Assembly (NCBI RefSeq): GCF_035968265.1
Contig: NZ_JAVYIM010000006.1
Span: forward strand, 62,001-126,000
Direction: 5' to 3'
DNA from: Nitrosarchaeum sp.
GTDB taxonomy: Archaea; Thermoproteota; Nitrososphaeria; Nitrososphaerales; Nitrosopumilaceae
Length of the DNA: 64,000 nucleotides
In this document: positions 1 to 8,603 of the stretch, piece after piece
How positions within the stretch are numbered: the first letter of the stretch is position 1
How the letters are laid out: every line of letters starts with the position of its first letter
Translations under genes and position numbers: made by a program
The notes under the pieces: model-generated
Database searches by the model: none
Seen by the model: the letters and a program-made list of their open reading frames with translations, nothing else
What the model was told of the DNA's origin: nothing

Positions 1-1
1 A

Positions 2-286
2 TTACCCTATTGGTTATCTCAATCGGCTGATCCAAAAGAAGTTGAAAATTATAAAATGAATAGTCCTAATGAGTTTCAAGTAAATCAAATGAATCATCTA
101 CTTCATTTCAAAGCTGTTGATATAATGTCGTCAAATCCAATTACAATTGAAGCTGATGAGGATGTTGGAATAGCTGTATTACTAATGATTAGAAATGGAA
201 TTAGTGGATTACCAGTTGTAAAAAAATCAAAACTGGTAGGAATTATCACTAAAGCAGATATCGTAAATGCTATTGCACAAGCCTAG
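2..286 (+). CDS. CBS-domain protein, 3' part only
   Basis: The frame is open from the left edge of the window, so the gene begins upstream and only about 94 codons are visible. The last ~60 residues form one CBS domain (segments DIMSSNPITI, GISGLPVV and LVGIITKADI), the fold that binds adenosine nucleotides and usually occurs as a pair, so a partner domain is probably upstream. It is followed on the same strand by two UspA-type genes and sits in a cluster with two further CBS proteins, which suggests a role in energy-status or stress sensing. What the CBS domain regulates cannot be told from this fragment. Confidence 0.85.
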   Translation, partial: LPYWLSQSADPKEVENYKMNSPNEFQVNQMNHLLHFKAVDIMSSNPITIEADEDVGIAVLLMIRNGISGLPVVKKSKLVGIITKADIVNAIAQA

Positions 287-350
287 TTTGATTATTATGA
301 TTGATAATCTTGATTTGGTGTTAAATCATAAAAATATAGGTTAAAAGTGA

Positions 351-773
351 ATGATTAGAAAAAATATAAAAAAAATTCTTGTTCCTCTTGATGGTTCTAA
401 AAATTCTATGAGAGGATTGGATGAGGCAATTTATCTTGCAAGACAATGTCATGCAACAATTACAGGATTGTATGTAATTCCAATTTATCCAAGAAATTTT
501 AGTGATGCTATAATGCCATATCAGATGCACCTTACAAAATCGGCAAAAAAATTCATGGAGTCTTCAAAAACTAGATGTGCACAAAAAGGAATTGTGTTTA
601 AATCTAAAATAATTTTTGGAAGCCCAATTGTAGAAATTATTGATATGGCAAAAGGATTTGATATCATTGTTATTGGATCTAGAGGTCAAAGTGGATTAAA
701 AGAAATTTTCTTAGGGAGTGTTGCAAATGCCGTGGTACACAAATCAAAAATTCCGGTATTAGTCATAAAGTAG
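351..773 (+). CDS. Universal stress protein, UspA family
   Basis: A 140-aa single Usp domain, the normal length. The N-terminus has the family entry KKILVPLDGSKNS and the C-terminal part has the ATP-binding pattern G-x2-G-x9-G-S in IGSRGQSGLKEIFLGS, so this is probably an ATP-binding member. Usp proteins are cytoplasmic and act in survival under starvation and stress; the exact partner is unknown. Bases 360-484, covering the first third, are identical to the N-terminal third of the opposite-strand usp gene at 2007-2429, while the rest has diverged strongly. The next usp gene starts at this gene's stop codon, so the two are probably co-transcribed. Confidence 0.93.
   Translation: MIRKNIKKILVPLDGSKNSMRGLDEAIYLARQCHATITGLYVIPIYPRNFSDAIMPYQMHLTKSAKKFMESSKTRCAQKGIVFKSKIIFGSPIVEIIDMAKGFDIIVIGSRGQSGLKEIFLGSVANAVVHKSKIPVLVIK
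360..484. repeat. 125-bp perfect inverted repeat, left copy
   Basis: These 125 bases inside the first usp gene are identical, base for base, to the reverse complement of 2302-2426 inside the second usp gene. Identity begins in an A-run just after the start codons and stops abruptly after the codons for YVIPI. The two genes share no comparable nucleotide identity downstream. Confidence 0.97.
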
Positions 774-1249
774 TGATCACATTGTTTTCAAAAATGCTAA
801 CCAAAATCCTTGTTCCATATGATGGTTCTAAATATTCAATAAAAGCATTAACTAGAGCTATGGAGCTTGCACATAATCTTGATTCAGAGATTTTTCTATT
901 TTCTGTCATTTATTTAGATTATATTTCGCCACCAGGAATGTTAGGATTAACTAAAATAAAATCAGAAAAAGAGACTAGAAAAAAATGGAAAAAGTCAGTT
1001 ATGGCAGATTCAGAAAAAATGTTAAAAACAGCAATTAAAAGATGTAATGAGAAAGGAATTTCTGCAACATATCATATTACATATGGTAATGTTGTAAATG
1101 AAATTTTGAAATTTGCAAAAAGAAAGAATATTTCATTAATAGTAATTGGCAGTTATGGTTTGCATGGGATTAATAAATTAAAAACACTGGGAAGTACTAG
1201 TAGAAAAATTTCAGAATTAGCTAAATGCCCTGTATTATTAGTTAAATAA
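773..1249 (+). CDS. Universal stress protein, UspA family
   Basis: A Usp-domain protein of up to 158 aa. It begins TKILVPYDGSKYS and ends with IGSYGLHG...GSTSRKISELAKCPVLLV. The phosphate-binding loop has ten rather than nine residues between its second and third glycines, so ATP binding is less certain than in its neighbour. The GTG at 773 shares its G with the upstream TAG stop. The ATG at 794, seven codons later, places the Usp domain directly at the N-terminus and is an equally good start. It probably forms an operon with the preceding usp gene. Its sequence is clearly different from the two usp genes that share the 125-bp repeat. Confidence 0.9.
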   Translation: MITLFSKMLTKILVPYDGSKYSIKALTRAMELAHNLDSEIFLFSVIYLDYISPPGMLGLTKIKSEKETRKKWKKSVMADSEKMLKTAIKRCNEKGISATYHITYGNVVNEILKFAKRKNISLIVIGSYGLHGINKLKTLGSTSRKISELAKCPVLLVK

Positions 1250-1252
1250 TTT

Positions 1253-1483
1253 TTAGACTAATTCGCCTAGAAAATGAACTACTTTGTTTACAACAATTAC
1301 TGTTCTATCTTTAGGAACATGAAATAATTTTTCTGAATTGTCCGATGTTTCAATTATCATTTTAGAATAAGGATCTTTAAGTGACTTGTATAAAACCCCC
1401 CTATCTCCCACTGATTGAGACCAATTTGTACCTTGTAAAAACGAAATTGATTCAAATTTAATGACATGATATGAAAAAACCAT
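1253..1483 (-). CDS. Conserved-looking small protein, unknown function
   Basis: A 76-aa reading frame from the ATG at 1483; a TTG at 1495 would add four codons and overlap the stop of the upstream CBS gene, so translational coupling is likely. I recognise no family. The protein is of mixed composition without membrane segments or a cysteine motif, and its C-terminal half (KDRTVIVVNKVVHFL) looks like beta-strand. It lies directly downstream of the CBS gene at 1492-1935 on the same strand and its stop is only a few bases from the convergent usp gene stop. Position rather than sequence links it to the stress cluster. Confidence 0.6.
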   Translation of the reverse strand: MVFSYHVIKFESISFLQGTNWSQSVGDRGVLYKSLKDPYSKMIIETSDNSEKLFHVPKDRTVIVVNKVVHFLGELV

Positions 1484-1491
1484 GTTTAAAC

Positions 1492-1935
1492 TCAAAAATT
1501 CTCTTTTTCCATTCTAGTAATAATTTGATCACATATTTTCCTCATTTCTGAATCAGATCCAACACTGCAAATTTTTACTAAATCAGTGGTTGTAACAATT
1601 CCAATAATCTGATTATCTTTTTTGACAGGTAATTTGTGAATATTATTTATTTTCATAATTTGGGCAGCTTCCCATACTGTTTCATTTGGGTCTATTTCAA
1701 TCAACGGTGAAGACATTACTTCTTCTAATACAATAGATAGTGGTTTTTCTTTAGCAGTTATTCGTTTAACGAAGTCTCTTTCGGTTAAAATTCCCACAGG
1801 TAATTGATTTTTAGTTACAATTATGCAACCAATGTTCTTTTCATCCATTAATTTTGCAGCATCTTTAATTGAAGTAGACACATCTAGTGTGGCTAAATCA
1901 TTAATCATTACATCTTTTACAAATGTATGTGTCAT
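1492..1935 (-). CDS. Tandem CBS-domain protein
   Basis: A protein of 147 aa made almost entirely of two CBS domains (about residues 6-60 and 70-125), with landmarks VGILTERDFVKRI in the first and IIGIVTTTDLVKI in the second. Such stand-alone CBS pairs bind AMP, ADP, ATP or SAM and act as sensors. I chose the ATG at 1935 because a TTTATAAA box lies about 25 bases upstream on the minus strand, the expected distance for a leaderless archaeal transcript; an upstream TTG at 1986 would add 17 residues that look like non-domain sequence. The small gene at 1253-1483 follows in the same transcript. Confidence 0.9.
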   Translation of the reverse strand: MTHTFVKDVMINDLATLDVSTSIKDAAKLMDEKNIGCIIVTKNQLPVGILTERDFVKRITAKEKPLSIVLEEVMSSPLIEIDPNETVWEAAQIMKINNIHKLPVKKDNQIIGIVTTTDLVKICSVGSDSEMRKICDQIITRMEKENF

Positions 1936-2006
1936 GTTATTTTCTATGATTTTCTTTTTATAAATAAGATCCTTATTTTCATACAAGAAAGTAACTGAAT
2001 AATTGA

Positions 2007-2429
2007 TTATTTTACAATTAACACTGGAATTTTTGATTTGTGTAAAACATAATTGGATGTACTTCCTAGAAAAGCCTCTTTAATAGAACTCATTCCTCTA
2101 GATCCAATAACAATAATGTCATATGCTTTGTTATCTGCGTAGTTTATGATTTTTGGCCCTTCGTCACCGTAAGCAATATCATCATCAAAAAGAATGCCAT
2201 TTTGTCCACAACGTATTTTTGCTTTTGATATAAATTTTGAAGCATTATTTAGTAAATATTTTTCCAAGTAAGAAATTTGTGAATCTGACAAAGGTTTTGC
2301 TATTGGAATTACATACAATCCTGTAATTGTTGCATGACATTGTCTTGCAAGATAAATTGCCTCATCCAATCCTCTCATAGAATTTTTAGAACCATCAAGA
2401 GGAACAAGAATTTTTTTTATATTTTTCAC
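2007..2429 (-). CDS. Universal stress protein, UspA family
   Basis: A 140-aa Usp domain starting at GTG, with a TTAATTT box about 25 bases before it. The ATP-binding pattern G-x2-G-x9-G-S is intact in IGSRGMSSIKEAFLGS. Its first ~42 residues after the start are the same as those of the usp gene at 351-773, and the DNA there (2302-2426) is identical over 125 bp in inverted orientation. The remaining two thirds are a different Usp sequence. This pattern points to gene conversion or recombination between the two genes rather than simple duplication. Confidence 0.93.
   Translation of the reverse strand: MKNIKKILVPLDGSKNSMRGLDEAIYLARQCHATITGLYVIPIAKPLSDSQISYLEKYLLNNASKFISKAKIRCGQNGILFDDDIAYGDEGPKIINYADNKAYDIIVIGSRGMSSIKEAFLGSTSNYVLHKSKIPVLIVK
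2302..2426. repeat. 125-bp perfect inverted repeat, right copy
   Basis: Reverse-complement partner of 360-484. The repeats face each other with 1817 bp between them. That interval holds the C-terminal part of the first usp gene, the second usp, the small protein, a CBS gene and the C-terminal part of this usp gene. Recombination between the copies would invert it and exchange the two C-terminal regions. Confidence 0.97.
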
Positions 2430-2543
2430 AATTATCTGATAGAAGAACTGAAATTAAGAGTATTACAACATTATCGAGTTTGATTTTCAACTATGAAATT
2501 GTACATAGCCACTATATACAGAAAATTTAATAATAATTTGAAA

Positions 2544-3005
2544 ATGACTGATGCAGATAAAATTACGGTTAGAGATATCATGACAAAATCTGTGATTGCA
2601 GTAGATTCTACAATTACTGTAAACGAAGCAGCAAAATTAATGGAAGATGTGAAAGTGGGAGCTATTATAGTTATGGAAAATAATACACCTGTAGGAATAA
2701 TTACAGATAGAGATTTTACAGTAAAGATTGTAGCTCATGCTTATCAAATTACAACTCCAGTAAAACAGATTATGTCAACTCCTCTAATTGCAATAGGTCC
2801 TGATGAATCAGTGTGGATGGTAGCTGATCTAATGTATACTAGAGGTATTCGTAAACTACCAATTATAGAAGATGATAAAGTCATAGGAATTATCACTGCT
2901 ACAGATCTAGTAAACCATCTTGCAATATCAACAGATGAAGATATTAGAAAAATGTATCATGAATCAGTGATCAAAGTTTACAAACAATATAGCCCATACA
3001 ACTGA
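2544..3005 (+). CDS. Tandem CBS-domain protein
   Basis: About 153 aa forming two CBS domains (VRDIMTKSVIAV...GIITDRDFTVKI, then IMSTPLIAI...GIITATDLVNHL). It is a paralogue of the opposite-strand CBS protein at 1492-1935. The start at 2544 is favoured by a CTATATA box centred about 28 bases upstream; an in-frame ATG at 2493 would add 17 residues and place the TATA box inside the gene. It ends one base before the convergent crcB gene. Function is probably nucleotide sensing in the stress cluster. Confidence 0.9.
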   Translation: MTDADKITVRDIMTKSVIAVDSTITVNEAAKLMEDVKVGAIIVMENNTPVGIITDRDFTVKIVAHAYQITTPVKQIMSTPLIAIGPDESVWMVADLMYTRGIRKLPIIEDDKVIGIITATDLVNHLAISTDEDIRKMYHESVIKVYKQYSPYN

Positions 3006-3386
3006 TTAACCATTTACTATAGCAGACATTAATGATCTTCCACCAACTAATGCACCAATAGACAAACCAACATTTGCAACAAGATTAATAGCTAAAGTAC
3101 CATAATGATGATTGTCAAACAGATTACTAGAATCTAACGCAAAAGATGACATTGTAGTAAGTGAACCACAGAAACCTACTGCAGCTAAGAGTGAATATCT
3201 CCCATCAAGATTCCACTGTTCTGATATAATGATAAACATGCCTAAGACAAATGCTCCAATAACATTAACAATCAAAACATTAAGAGGTAATGTATTAAAC
3301 AGTAATGGCGATTCTGTTATTTTATATCTTAGAAAAGATCCAAGCACAGATCCGACTGCTAAAAATACAAATTCTAAACCTTTCAT
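3006..3386 (-). CDS. crcB: Fluoride channel CrcB/FluC family
   Basis: A 126-aa protein with four predicted membrane helices, the usual FluC size. It shows the family signatures GSFLRY near residue 16, NVIGAFVLG in helix 2 and GFCGSLTTMSSF in helix 3; the latter includes the conserved polar and phenylalanine track. FluC channels form dual-topology dimers that export fluoride down its gradient. An AGAGGT ribosome binding site lies 5-6 bases before the ATG. I looked for a fluoride riboswitch in the 130 bases upstream and saw none. The stop codon directly abuts that of the convergent CBS gene. Confidence 0.88.
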   Translation of the reverse strand: MKGLEFVFLAVGSVLGSFLRYKITESPLLFNTLPLNVLIVNVIGAFVLGMFIIISEQWNLDGRYSLLAAVGFCGSLTTMSSFALDSSNLFDNHHYGTLAINLVANVGLSIGALVGGRSLMSAIVNG

Positions 3387-3520
3387 GATGTACCTCTAAT
3401 TTTCGGATTATTAGATATTATTAGTGTAAAAGTTGATTTTTCATCCAATTAAGACAGTAATTTATTATTCTGAATGCTAAACTGAGGATTTTTATAGCAT
3501 TGATAATTTTTGCACAATGA

Positions 3521-3715
3521 ATGACGCTGAAACTAAGATGTCAAGACTATGGATTTGAGTGTGAATTCGTTTTGGATGGAGAGAAAAACATCACACTCCT
3601 TGAAAAACTACGACAACATTTTGAAGAGGAGCATGGTATTGAGTATACTACTGAAGCAATCACTCAAATGATTGTTAATCGTGGTCACTCTTTAGAATCT
3701 ATACGAAAAGAATAA
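3521..3715 (+). CDS. DUF1059 small metal-binding-type protein
   Basis: A 64-aa protein with the DUF1059 pattern: a Cys pair in RCQDYGFECEF near the N-terminus followed by a helix with HFEEEHG. The family is common in archaea and has no established function; the cysteines and histidines suggest a metal site. A TTTTTATAG box about 28 bases before the ATG supports a leaderless start. It stands alone between the crcB promoter region and tfb. Confidence 0.8.
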   Translation: MTLKLRCQDYGFECEFVLDGEKNITLLEKLRQHFEEEHGIEYTTEAITQMIVNRGHSLESIRKE

Positions 3716-3888
3716 TCTCTAATTTTAAAAAATTTATTTTTAACATTTATTAAAAAGTATTTTCTATAGCAAATAGAATTCATTCTAAGCAAAATTAGAG
3801 GAATTTTTTGAAGTTAAAATAGTCTTTTAGTAGTAAAATTACCTGTTTCAATCTATTTTTATTTTATGAATGCATATTCTGTGTAACA

Positions 3889-4809
3889 GTGTTAGAAGAT
3901 TATTCAAATAATTATGATGTCAAGTGTAAACTAGACACTTGCAAAACCTATCCCATAATTACTGATTCAGAAAGAGGTGAAATATTTTGTGGGGGATGCG
4001 GTATTGTTCTAGTGCAAAACATGTCTGATACTTCAAATGAAGGAAACGGATACGGCCAAGAAGATTTTTTAAAATTATCAAGAACTGGTCCTGCAACATC
4101 ATTAACCATGTATGACAGAGGATTATCAAGTGTAATTGGAATTAACAAAGATTCTTCAGGTAATACTTTATCAAATAAAACAAAATATGAATTTAAGAGA
4201 CTTCGTACATGGGATCAAAGAAGCAAATCTAGATCAACTGTCTCATTAAGCAAAGCTTTTACTATATTGAATGGGATGAAGACAAAATTAGGAATACCAG
4301 ATAATGCAGTTGAAAATGCAGCTTATATTTATAGAAAAATTTCAAATGCTAAACTAACTAGGGGAAGAACCATGGCTTCATTAGTTTCCGCATCTTTGTA
4401 TGCAGCATGTAGAGAAAATAACATACCTAGAACATTAGACGATATTGTAATGGCAGGCAACATAGAAAGAAGAATCTTATCAAGAGATTTAAGAACAATT
4501 ATCAAAAAACTAGGATTAAATCTAAATCAATATGATACCTCATCGTTTATTTCAAAAATTTCAAATAATATGAATTTGAAAGAAAAGACAAAACGTGATG
4601 CGTTTGATATCTTAAAACGTTGTGAAATAAAGGAAATTACTGCAGGAAAACATCCTGTAGCACAAGCAGCTGCTTCTCTGTATATTTCATGTATAATTAA
4701 TGATGAGAAAATTAGTCAGAAGAAATTTGCAGAGGCATCTGGAGTAAGTGATGTCACCATAAGAAACAGAGTTGTCTTAATTAAAAAAACATTAAAAATA
4801 TTAGAATAA
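3889..4809 (+). CDS. tfb: Transcription initiation factor TFB
   Basis: A 306-aa TFIIB homologue that recruits RNA polymerase to TBP-bound promoters. The zinc ribbon has cysteines at residues 13, 18, 34 and 37 (spacing C-x4-C...C-x2-C, slightly wide in the first pair). Two cyclin-fold repeats follow at about 108-200 and 205-300, including the family stretch SLVSASLYAACRE and HPVAQAAASLYISC. The start is GTG with a TTTTTATTTTA box about 27 bases upstream. The linker region between ribbon and core (residues 45-100) is rich in Ser, Asn and Gly. Nitrososphaerota usually carry several TFBs; this is one of them. Confidence 0.95.
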   Translation: MLEDYSNNYDVKCKLDTCKTYPIITDSERGEIFCGGCGIVLVQNMSDTSNEGNGYGQEDFLKLSRTGPATSLTMYDRGLSSVIGINKDSSGNTLSNKTKYEFKRLRTWDQRSKSRSTVSLSKAFTILNGMKTKLGIPDNAVENAAYIYRKISNAKLTRGRTMASLVSASLYAACRENNIPRTLDDIVMAGNIERRILSRDLRTIIKKLGLNLNQYDTSSFISKISNNMNLKEKTKRDAFDILKRCEIKEITAGKHPVAQAAASLYISCIINDEKISQKKFAEASGVSDVTIRNRVVLIKKTLKILE

Positions 4810-4836
4810 AAATAGACTATTAGTAATTAAATTGAT

Positions 4837-5055
4837 TTATTTAAAGAAATCAAATTCTTGATCTCTTTTTTGTTTAGGTAGATCTTCCATAACTGCTTGT
4901 ACGACCTCATTATGATTATACGTGAGATGTCGTAAAAATTTTGCGGACTCGTCAGCTCTTTTCTTTGCATCCGCAAATAGCATTTCAGGACTACTTAATT
5001 CAGCCATCATTGTATTACATTCTTGGCATGGATTAAAGTCAAGATATAGCTTCAT
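4837..5055 (-). CDS. Small protein co-transcribed with cdc48, unknown function
   Basis: A 72-aa, highly charged protein with one Cys pair (CQEC, residues 10-13) and a helix-rich remainder. It starts 30 bases after the cdc48 stop on the same strand, and that gap contains GGAGGT, eleven bases before the ATG, so it is probably the third gene of the hsp20-cdc48 transcript. I recognise no family. Co-transcription suggests a link to protein quality control, but nothing in the sequence proves it. Confidence 0.72.
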   Translation of the reverse strand: MKLYLDFNPCQECNTMMAELSSPEMLFADAKKRADESAKFLRHLTYNHNEVVQAVMEDLPKQKRDQEFDFFK

Positions 5056-5085
5056 TGATTTGTATGACCTCCCTTAGTATTTAGA

Positions 5086-7230
5086 CTATTTTATGGATTG
5101 TGGAATAGGAACATCTCTTCTAGGCTTTACCTTATTGATTGAATCGAGTAGATCTTCTTGTGATATCTTGATTTCTTTTACATTCTTTGATTTTCCACTT
5201 ACATATCTCTTTAAAGCAGTAATTGCTGCTCTATTTGCAACAGCTGCAATTTCTGCACCGCTAAAACCATCTGTTAATTCTACTAGTTTTGCAATACTTA
5301 CATCACTAGCTAATGGTTTCTTTTTGGTGTGAATCTCAAAGATATGTTGTCTTCCTTTTGAGTCAGGAGTTGGAACTTCTATGATTCTATCAAATCTTCC
5401 AGGCCTTAGTAGTGCTTCATCTATGATATCTAATCGGTTTGTTGCACCAATGATCAATACATTGTGTAATTCTTCAAGTCCATCAATTTCAGTTAAAATT
5501 TGTGAGACTACATTTTCGGTAACATGTGAGCTCGAATCTCCACTTCCTCTTCGTGGTACAAGTGCATCAACTTCATCTAAGAAGATAATACATGGTGCTG
5601 CTTGTCGCGCTTTCCTGAAAATTTCTCTAACTCCTTTTTCAGATTCACCAACCCATTTTGAAAGGAGTTCAGGGCCTTTAATGCTGATAAAGTTTGATTC
5701 TGTCATTTTAGCAAGTGCTTTTGCAATCAAAGTTTTACCTGTTCCAGGTGGACCATGAAGTAAAATTCCCTTTGGACTTTCTACATTAACATAATCAAAT
5801 GCTTCTTTGTATTTCATAGGCCATTCAACTGCCTCTAAAAGTTCTTCTTTTAGTTTATCTAAACCACCAACATCATCCCAACTAACATCTGGAATTTGGA
5901 CTTGTACTTCTCTAAGTGCACTTGGCCTAACTTCTTTTAATGCATCTCTGAAATCCTCACTTGTGATTTTTATCTTTTGAAGAATTTCAGATGAAATTTT
6001 TTCTTCATCAAGATCAATATCAGGAAGAAGTCTTCGAAGAGATCTCATTGCAGCTTCTTTTGATAATACTTCTAAATCAGCTCCTACAAATCCATGTGTA
6101 ATTTTTGAAATTTGTTTAAGATCTACTTTTTCATCAATTGGCATTCCACGTGTGTGAATTGAGAGAATGTCAAACCTTCCTTCGGTATCTGGAATTCCAA
6201 TTTCTATCTCCCTATCGAATCTACCTGGTCTTCGAAGTGCTGGATCTATAGAATCTGGTCTGTTAGTAGCTGCAATAACTACTACTTTTCCTCTAGATTT
6301 CATCCCATCCATTAATGTCAATAGTTGTGAAACTATTCTTTTCTCTACTTCGCCAGACACTTCATCTCTTTTTGGAGCAATAGAATCAATCTCATCTATG
6401 AAAATAATACTAGGTGCATTTTCCTCAGCCTGTGAGAAAATTTCTCTAATTTTTTCTTCACTTTCTCCATAATATTTTCCCATAATCTCTGGACCACTAA
6501 GTGAGATGAAATGAGCGTTTGTTTCTCCAGCTACTGCTTTTGCAAGTAAAGTCTTTCCTGTTCCAGGTGGACCATATAGCAACACACCTTTTGGTGCTTC
6601 TACGCCTATTTTTTCAAATAATTCAGGATGCCTCATTGGTAGTTCTACCATTTCACGAATTTTTCTAACTTCATTTTTTAAACCACCTAATTCATCATAA
6701 GTTATTCTTGGAACATTAGTATTAACTGCTTTTGTCATAGAACCAAGTTTGAATATTGTACTTTCTGTTACTATTACTGGTTTTGATGGTTTTGTACTAG
6801 TTACAATAAATTGAATTTTTCCTCCCATTTGGGTTGGAAGTTGAATTGAATCATGAACTGTAAATACATGATTTTGAAAATTTGTAATCATAACATCATG
6901 TAATTGTTCTTCATCAATAGCTAATTTTTCAGTTGGAGATAAAGTAATTTGTTCTGCGTCTGCAGCTTCTACTGATTTTATAGAAATTTTATCACCAATT
7001 CCAGCTCCAATGTTTTGTCTAGTCATTCCATCAATTTTGATAACACCAGTACCATATTCTTCAGTTGAACCAGGCCAAAGTTTTACATGTGTTTTTTTAT
7101 TATATGTTAATTCTAAGATTTGTCCTGGTTTCCATTTAGTTTCTTCAATAATTTTAGGATCAACTATAGCTCTTCCTCTACCAATATGTTGTTGTGGAAT
7201 TTCAACAATTTTTAAAATAATTTCATCCAT
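5086..7230 (-). CDS. cdc48: Cdc48/p97-type AAA+ ATPase
   Basis: A 714-aa segregase/unfoldase with the standard order: N-terminal double-psi barrel domain (about 1-185), then two AAA+ modules. Each module has an intact Walker A (GPPGTGKT, near residues 215 and 490), Walker B (IFIDEID and IFLDEVD) and arginine fingers in RRPGRFDRE / LRPGRFDR. Archaeal Cdc48 hexamers unfold proteins and can feed the proteasome. The C-terminus ends PIPQSIK and has no obvious HbYX tail. I chose the ATG at 7230 because GGAG lies seven bases before it; a TTG at 7242 would overlap this site. It follows hsp20 by 25 bases in one operon. Confidence 0.96.
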   Translation of the reverse strand: MDEIILKIVEIPQQHIGRGRAIVDPKIIEETKWKPGQILELTYNKKTHVKLWPGSTEEYGTGVIKIDGMTRQNIGAGIGDKISIKSVEAADAEQITLSPTEKLAIDEEQLHDVMITNFQNHVFTVHDSIQLPTQMGGKIQFIVTSTKPSKPVIVTESTIFKLGSMTKAVNTNVPRITYDELGGLKNEVRKIREMVELPMRHPELFEKIGVEAPKGVLLYGPPGTGKTLLAKAVAGETNAHFISLSGPEIMGKYYGESEEKIREIFSQAEENAPSIIFIDEIDSIAPKRDEVSGEVEKRIVSQLLTLMDGMKSRGKVVVIAATNRPDSIDPALRRPGRFDREIEIGIPDTEGRFDILSIHTRGMPIDEKVDLKQISKITHGFVGADLEVLSKEAAMRSLRRLLPDIDLDEEKISSEILQKIKITSEDFRDALKEVRPSALREVQVQIPDVSWDDVGGLDKLKEELLEAVEWPMKYKEAFDYVNVESPKGILLHGPPGTGKTLIAKALAKMTESNFISIKGPELLSKWVGESEKGVREIFRKARQAAPCIIFLDEVDALVPRRGSGDSSSHVTENVVSQILTEIDGLEELHNVLIIGATNRLDIIDEALLRPGRFDRIIEVPTPDSKGRQHIFEIHTKKKPLASDVSIAKLVELTDGFSGAEIAAVANRAAITALKRYVSGKSKNVKEIKISQEDLLDSINKVKPRRDVPIPQSIK

Positions 7231-7255
7231 GTTTTTCTCCAAAATTTAGGGAGGT

Positions 7256-7753
7256 TTATTCAACCTCCACTTTTTTGCCTTTTGGCTTTGTATCTTCAAT
7301 CAATTTGAAGACAAGTTCAAGAATTCCATTTTTGTATGAAGCTTTGGCAGAGTTTTCATCAACTTTATGGTTGATTGGAACTTTTGTATGGTATTTCTTT
7401 TCACCGTGTTCTGCAGAAATATCTACTAATTTGTCTTGGACCAAAATTTTAACATCTGTCTTTTCAACTCCCGGCATTTCTGCTACAAGTTTCACTTGTT
7501 TTTCTTTTTCATCGACAATTACATCTACAATTGGTTCTCTATTATCAGATGTAGGAAGTAATCCTGGTTTTACGTTTCCATATTCTTTTAGAACCGGTTT
7601 TCCATTAGAACCAACGGTCATTGTATAACCATAATAAATTGGGCCAGTATTGGAATCACTTTTCTTGAATTCTTCAAATATGTCATCTATATCAAAAAAT
7701 GAGCCTGACATTCTCTTGAAGATTCTATCAAATTCATCATCAAACATTGTCAT
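7256..7753 (-). CDS. Small heat-shock protein, Hsp20/alpha-crystallin family
   Basis: A 165-aa protein. An N-terminal region begins with a Phe/Asp-rich segment (about 1-75). The alpha-crystallin domain (about 75-150) has the strand VKLVAEMPGVEKTDVKI and the C-terminal NGILELVFKL typical of the family. It prevents aggregation of unfolded proteins as an oligomer. It is the first gene of an hsp20-cdc48-small-protein operon, a natural quality-control grouping. Its promoter contains an ATTATATAAAT TATA box with palindromic sites on both sides, so it is probably heat- or stress-regulated by a dimeric repressor. Confidence 0.92.
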   Translation of the reverse strand: MTMFDDEFDRIFKRMSGSFFDIDDIFEEFKKSDSNTGPIYYGYTMTVGSNGKPVLKEYGNVKPGLLPTSDNREPIVDVIVDEKEKQVKLVAEMPGVEKTDVKILVQDKLVDISAEHGEKKYHTKVPINHKVDENSAKASYKNGILELVFKLIEDTKPKGKKVEVE

Positions 7754-7766
7754 ATTTATCTACTGT

Positions 7767-7784
7767 ATGTAATACACATTACAT
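7767..7784. promoter_or_regulatory. Inverted repeat in hsp20 promoter (site A)
   Basis: ATGTAAT-ACAC-ATTACAT is a perfect inverted repeat with 7-bp arms. It lies between the hsp20 TATA box (about 7783-7793, minus strand) and the start codon, over the expected transcription start. A bound dimer there would block RNA polymerase, so I infer a repressor site. Confidence 0.7.
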
Positions 7785-7807
7785 TATATAAATATTATGT
7801 ATTATTT

Positions 7808-7821
7808 TGTAATATATTACA
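7808..7821. promoter_or_regulatory. Palindrome upstream of hsp20 TATA box (site B)
   Basis: TGTAATATATTACA is a perfect 14-bp palindrome with the same half-site (TGTAAT/ATTACA) as site A. It lies on the other side of the hsp20 TATA box and also between that box and the divergent gene at 7859, whose own TATA-like sequence is at about 7826-7833, so one regulator could act on both genes. Confidence 0.65.
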
Positions 7822-7858
7822 TAATATTATTATATCTGACATAGTATAATTATGCCTG

Positions 7859-8527
7859 ATGAGAAATTCAAGTATGTCTATACCTGAATTAGTTAGGGAG
7901 ATTATTACTAGAAATCGTTCAATTTATGATTGCATGAAAATGGATTTGATTAACTATACAGCATTAGCTGTAAAGATTCAACCCGAGATTGAAAGAATTT
8001 TGGGCAGTACTGTAAATCTCAATACTATTGTAGTTGCTATAAAACGATATGCAGATTCGTTTGAAATTAAAGAAAATATTAGGGATGAGAGTGTTTTGAA
8101 GAATGCAAGACTTTCGTTAACAGATGGAATCATGGATATCAAATTTTCTATGAAAGATTTTGCCGAAATGGATACAATGTCAATTTTGGATAAATTCTCA
8201 AAAATTACTAATAATTATGAATTTTTTAGGATGTCTGATTCATTTAGATTTCTTACAGAGGATATAGAAAGTATAAGGCAAATTTTTGAAAATGTACCAA
8301 ATAATGAAAGTATGTTTAGTACCGGTCTTGCAAAGATTAGAATTTCAATTCCAAGTAATCAAAATCAATCAGATGTGGTGTCTTATGTTGCAGAGATTTT
8401 ACATGATAATGGAATAGAACTTGTAAATGCATTTTTTAGTCAAGAGAGTATAATTATAATTCTAAATGAAAAAGATGCCTCAAGGGCGTATGAGATACTA
8501 CACTCAGATATAGTTAAAATTTCATAA
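7859..8527 (+). CDS. ACT-domain-like regulatory protein
   Basis: A 222-aa soluble protein. The C-terminal ~70 residues (IRISIPSNQNQSDVV onward, ending SIIIILNEKDASRAYEIL) resemble an ACT domain of the aspartokinase type, a small-molecule-binding fold. The N-terminal ~80 residues (SIPELVREIITRNRSIYDCM) look helical and could be DNA-binding, but I see no clear HTH. Thus it may be an amino-acid-responsive regulator; the ligand is unknown. It is divergent from hsp20 and shares its promoter region. An ATTATATA box about 29 bases before the ATG fits a leaderless transcript. Confidence 0.65.
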   Translation: MRNSSMSIPELVREIITRNRSIYDCMKMDLINYTALAVKIQPEIERILGSTVNLNTIVVAIKRYADSFEIKENIRDESVLKNARLSLTDGIMDIKFSMKDFAEMDTMSILDKFSKITNNYEFFRMSDSFRFLTEDIESIRQIFENVPNNESMFSTGLAKIRISIPSNQNQSDVVSYVAEILHDNGIELVNAFFSQESIIIILNEKDASRAYEILHSDIVKIS

Positions 8528-8603
8528 ATTCAAAAAATAGTAATAAAATATTAGAATATTTGATCTCATAGGATATATTCAGTAATTTTATGGTATAGGA
8601 TAA

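Noticed and set aside
3387-3520. Possible fluoride riboswitch upstream of the crcB gene.
   Set aside because: The region is AT-rich and lacks the conserved GGCGATGGC-like core or a suitable pseudoknot; an ordinary ribosome binding site is present instead.
5093-6472. Long frames on the plus strand opposite cdc48.
   Set aside because: They are mirror images of the well-conserved AAA+ coding sequence, with Ser/Leu-rich composition and no family match.
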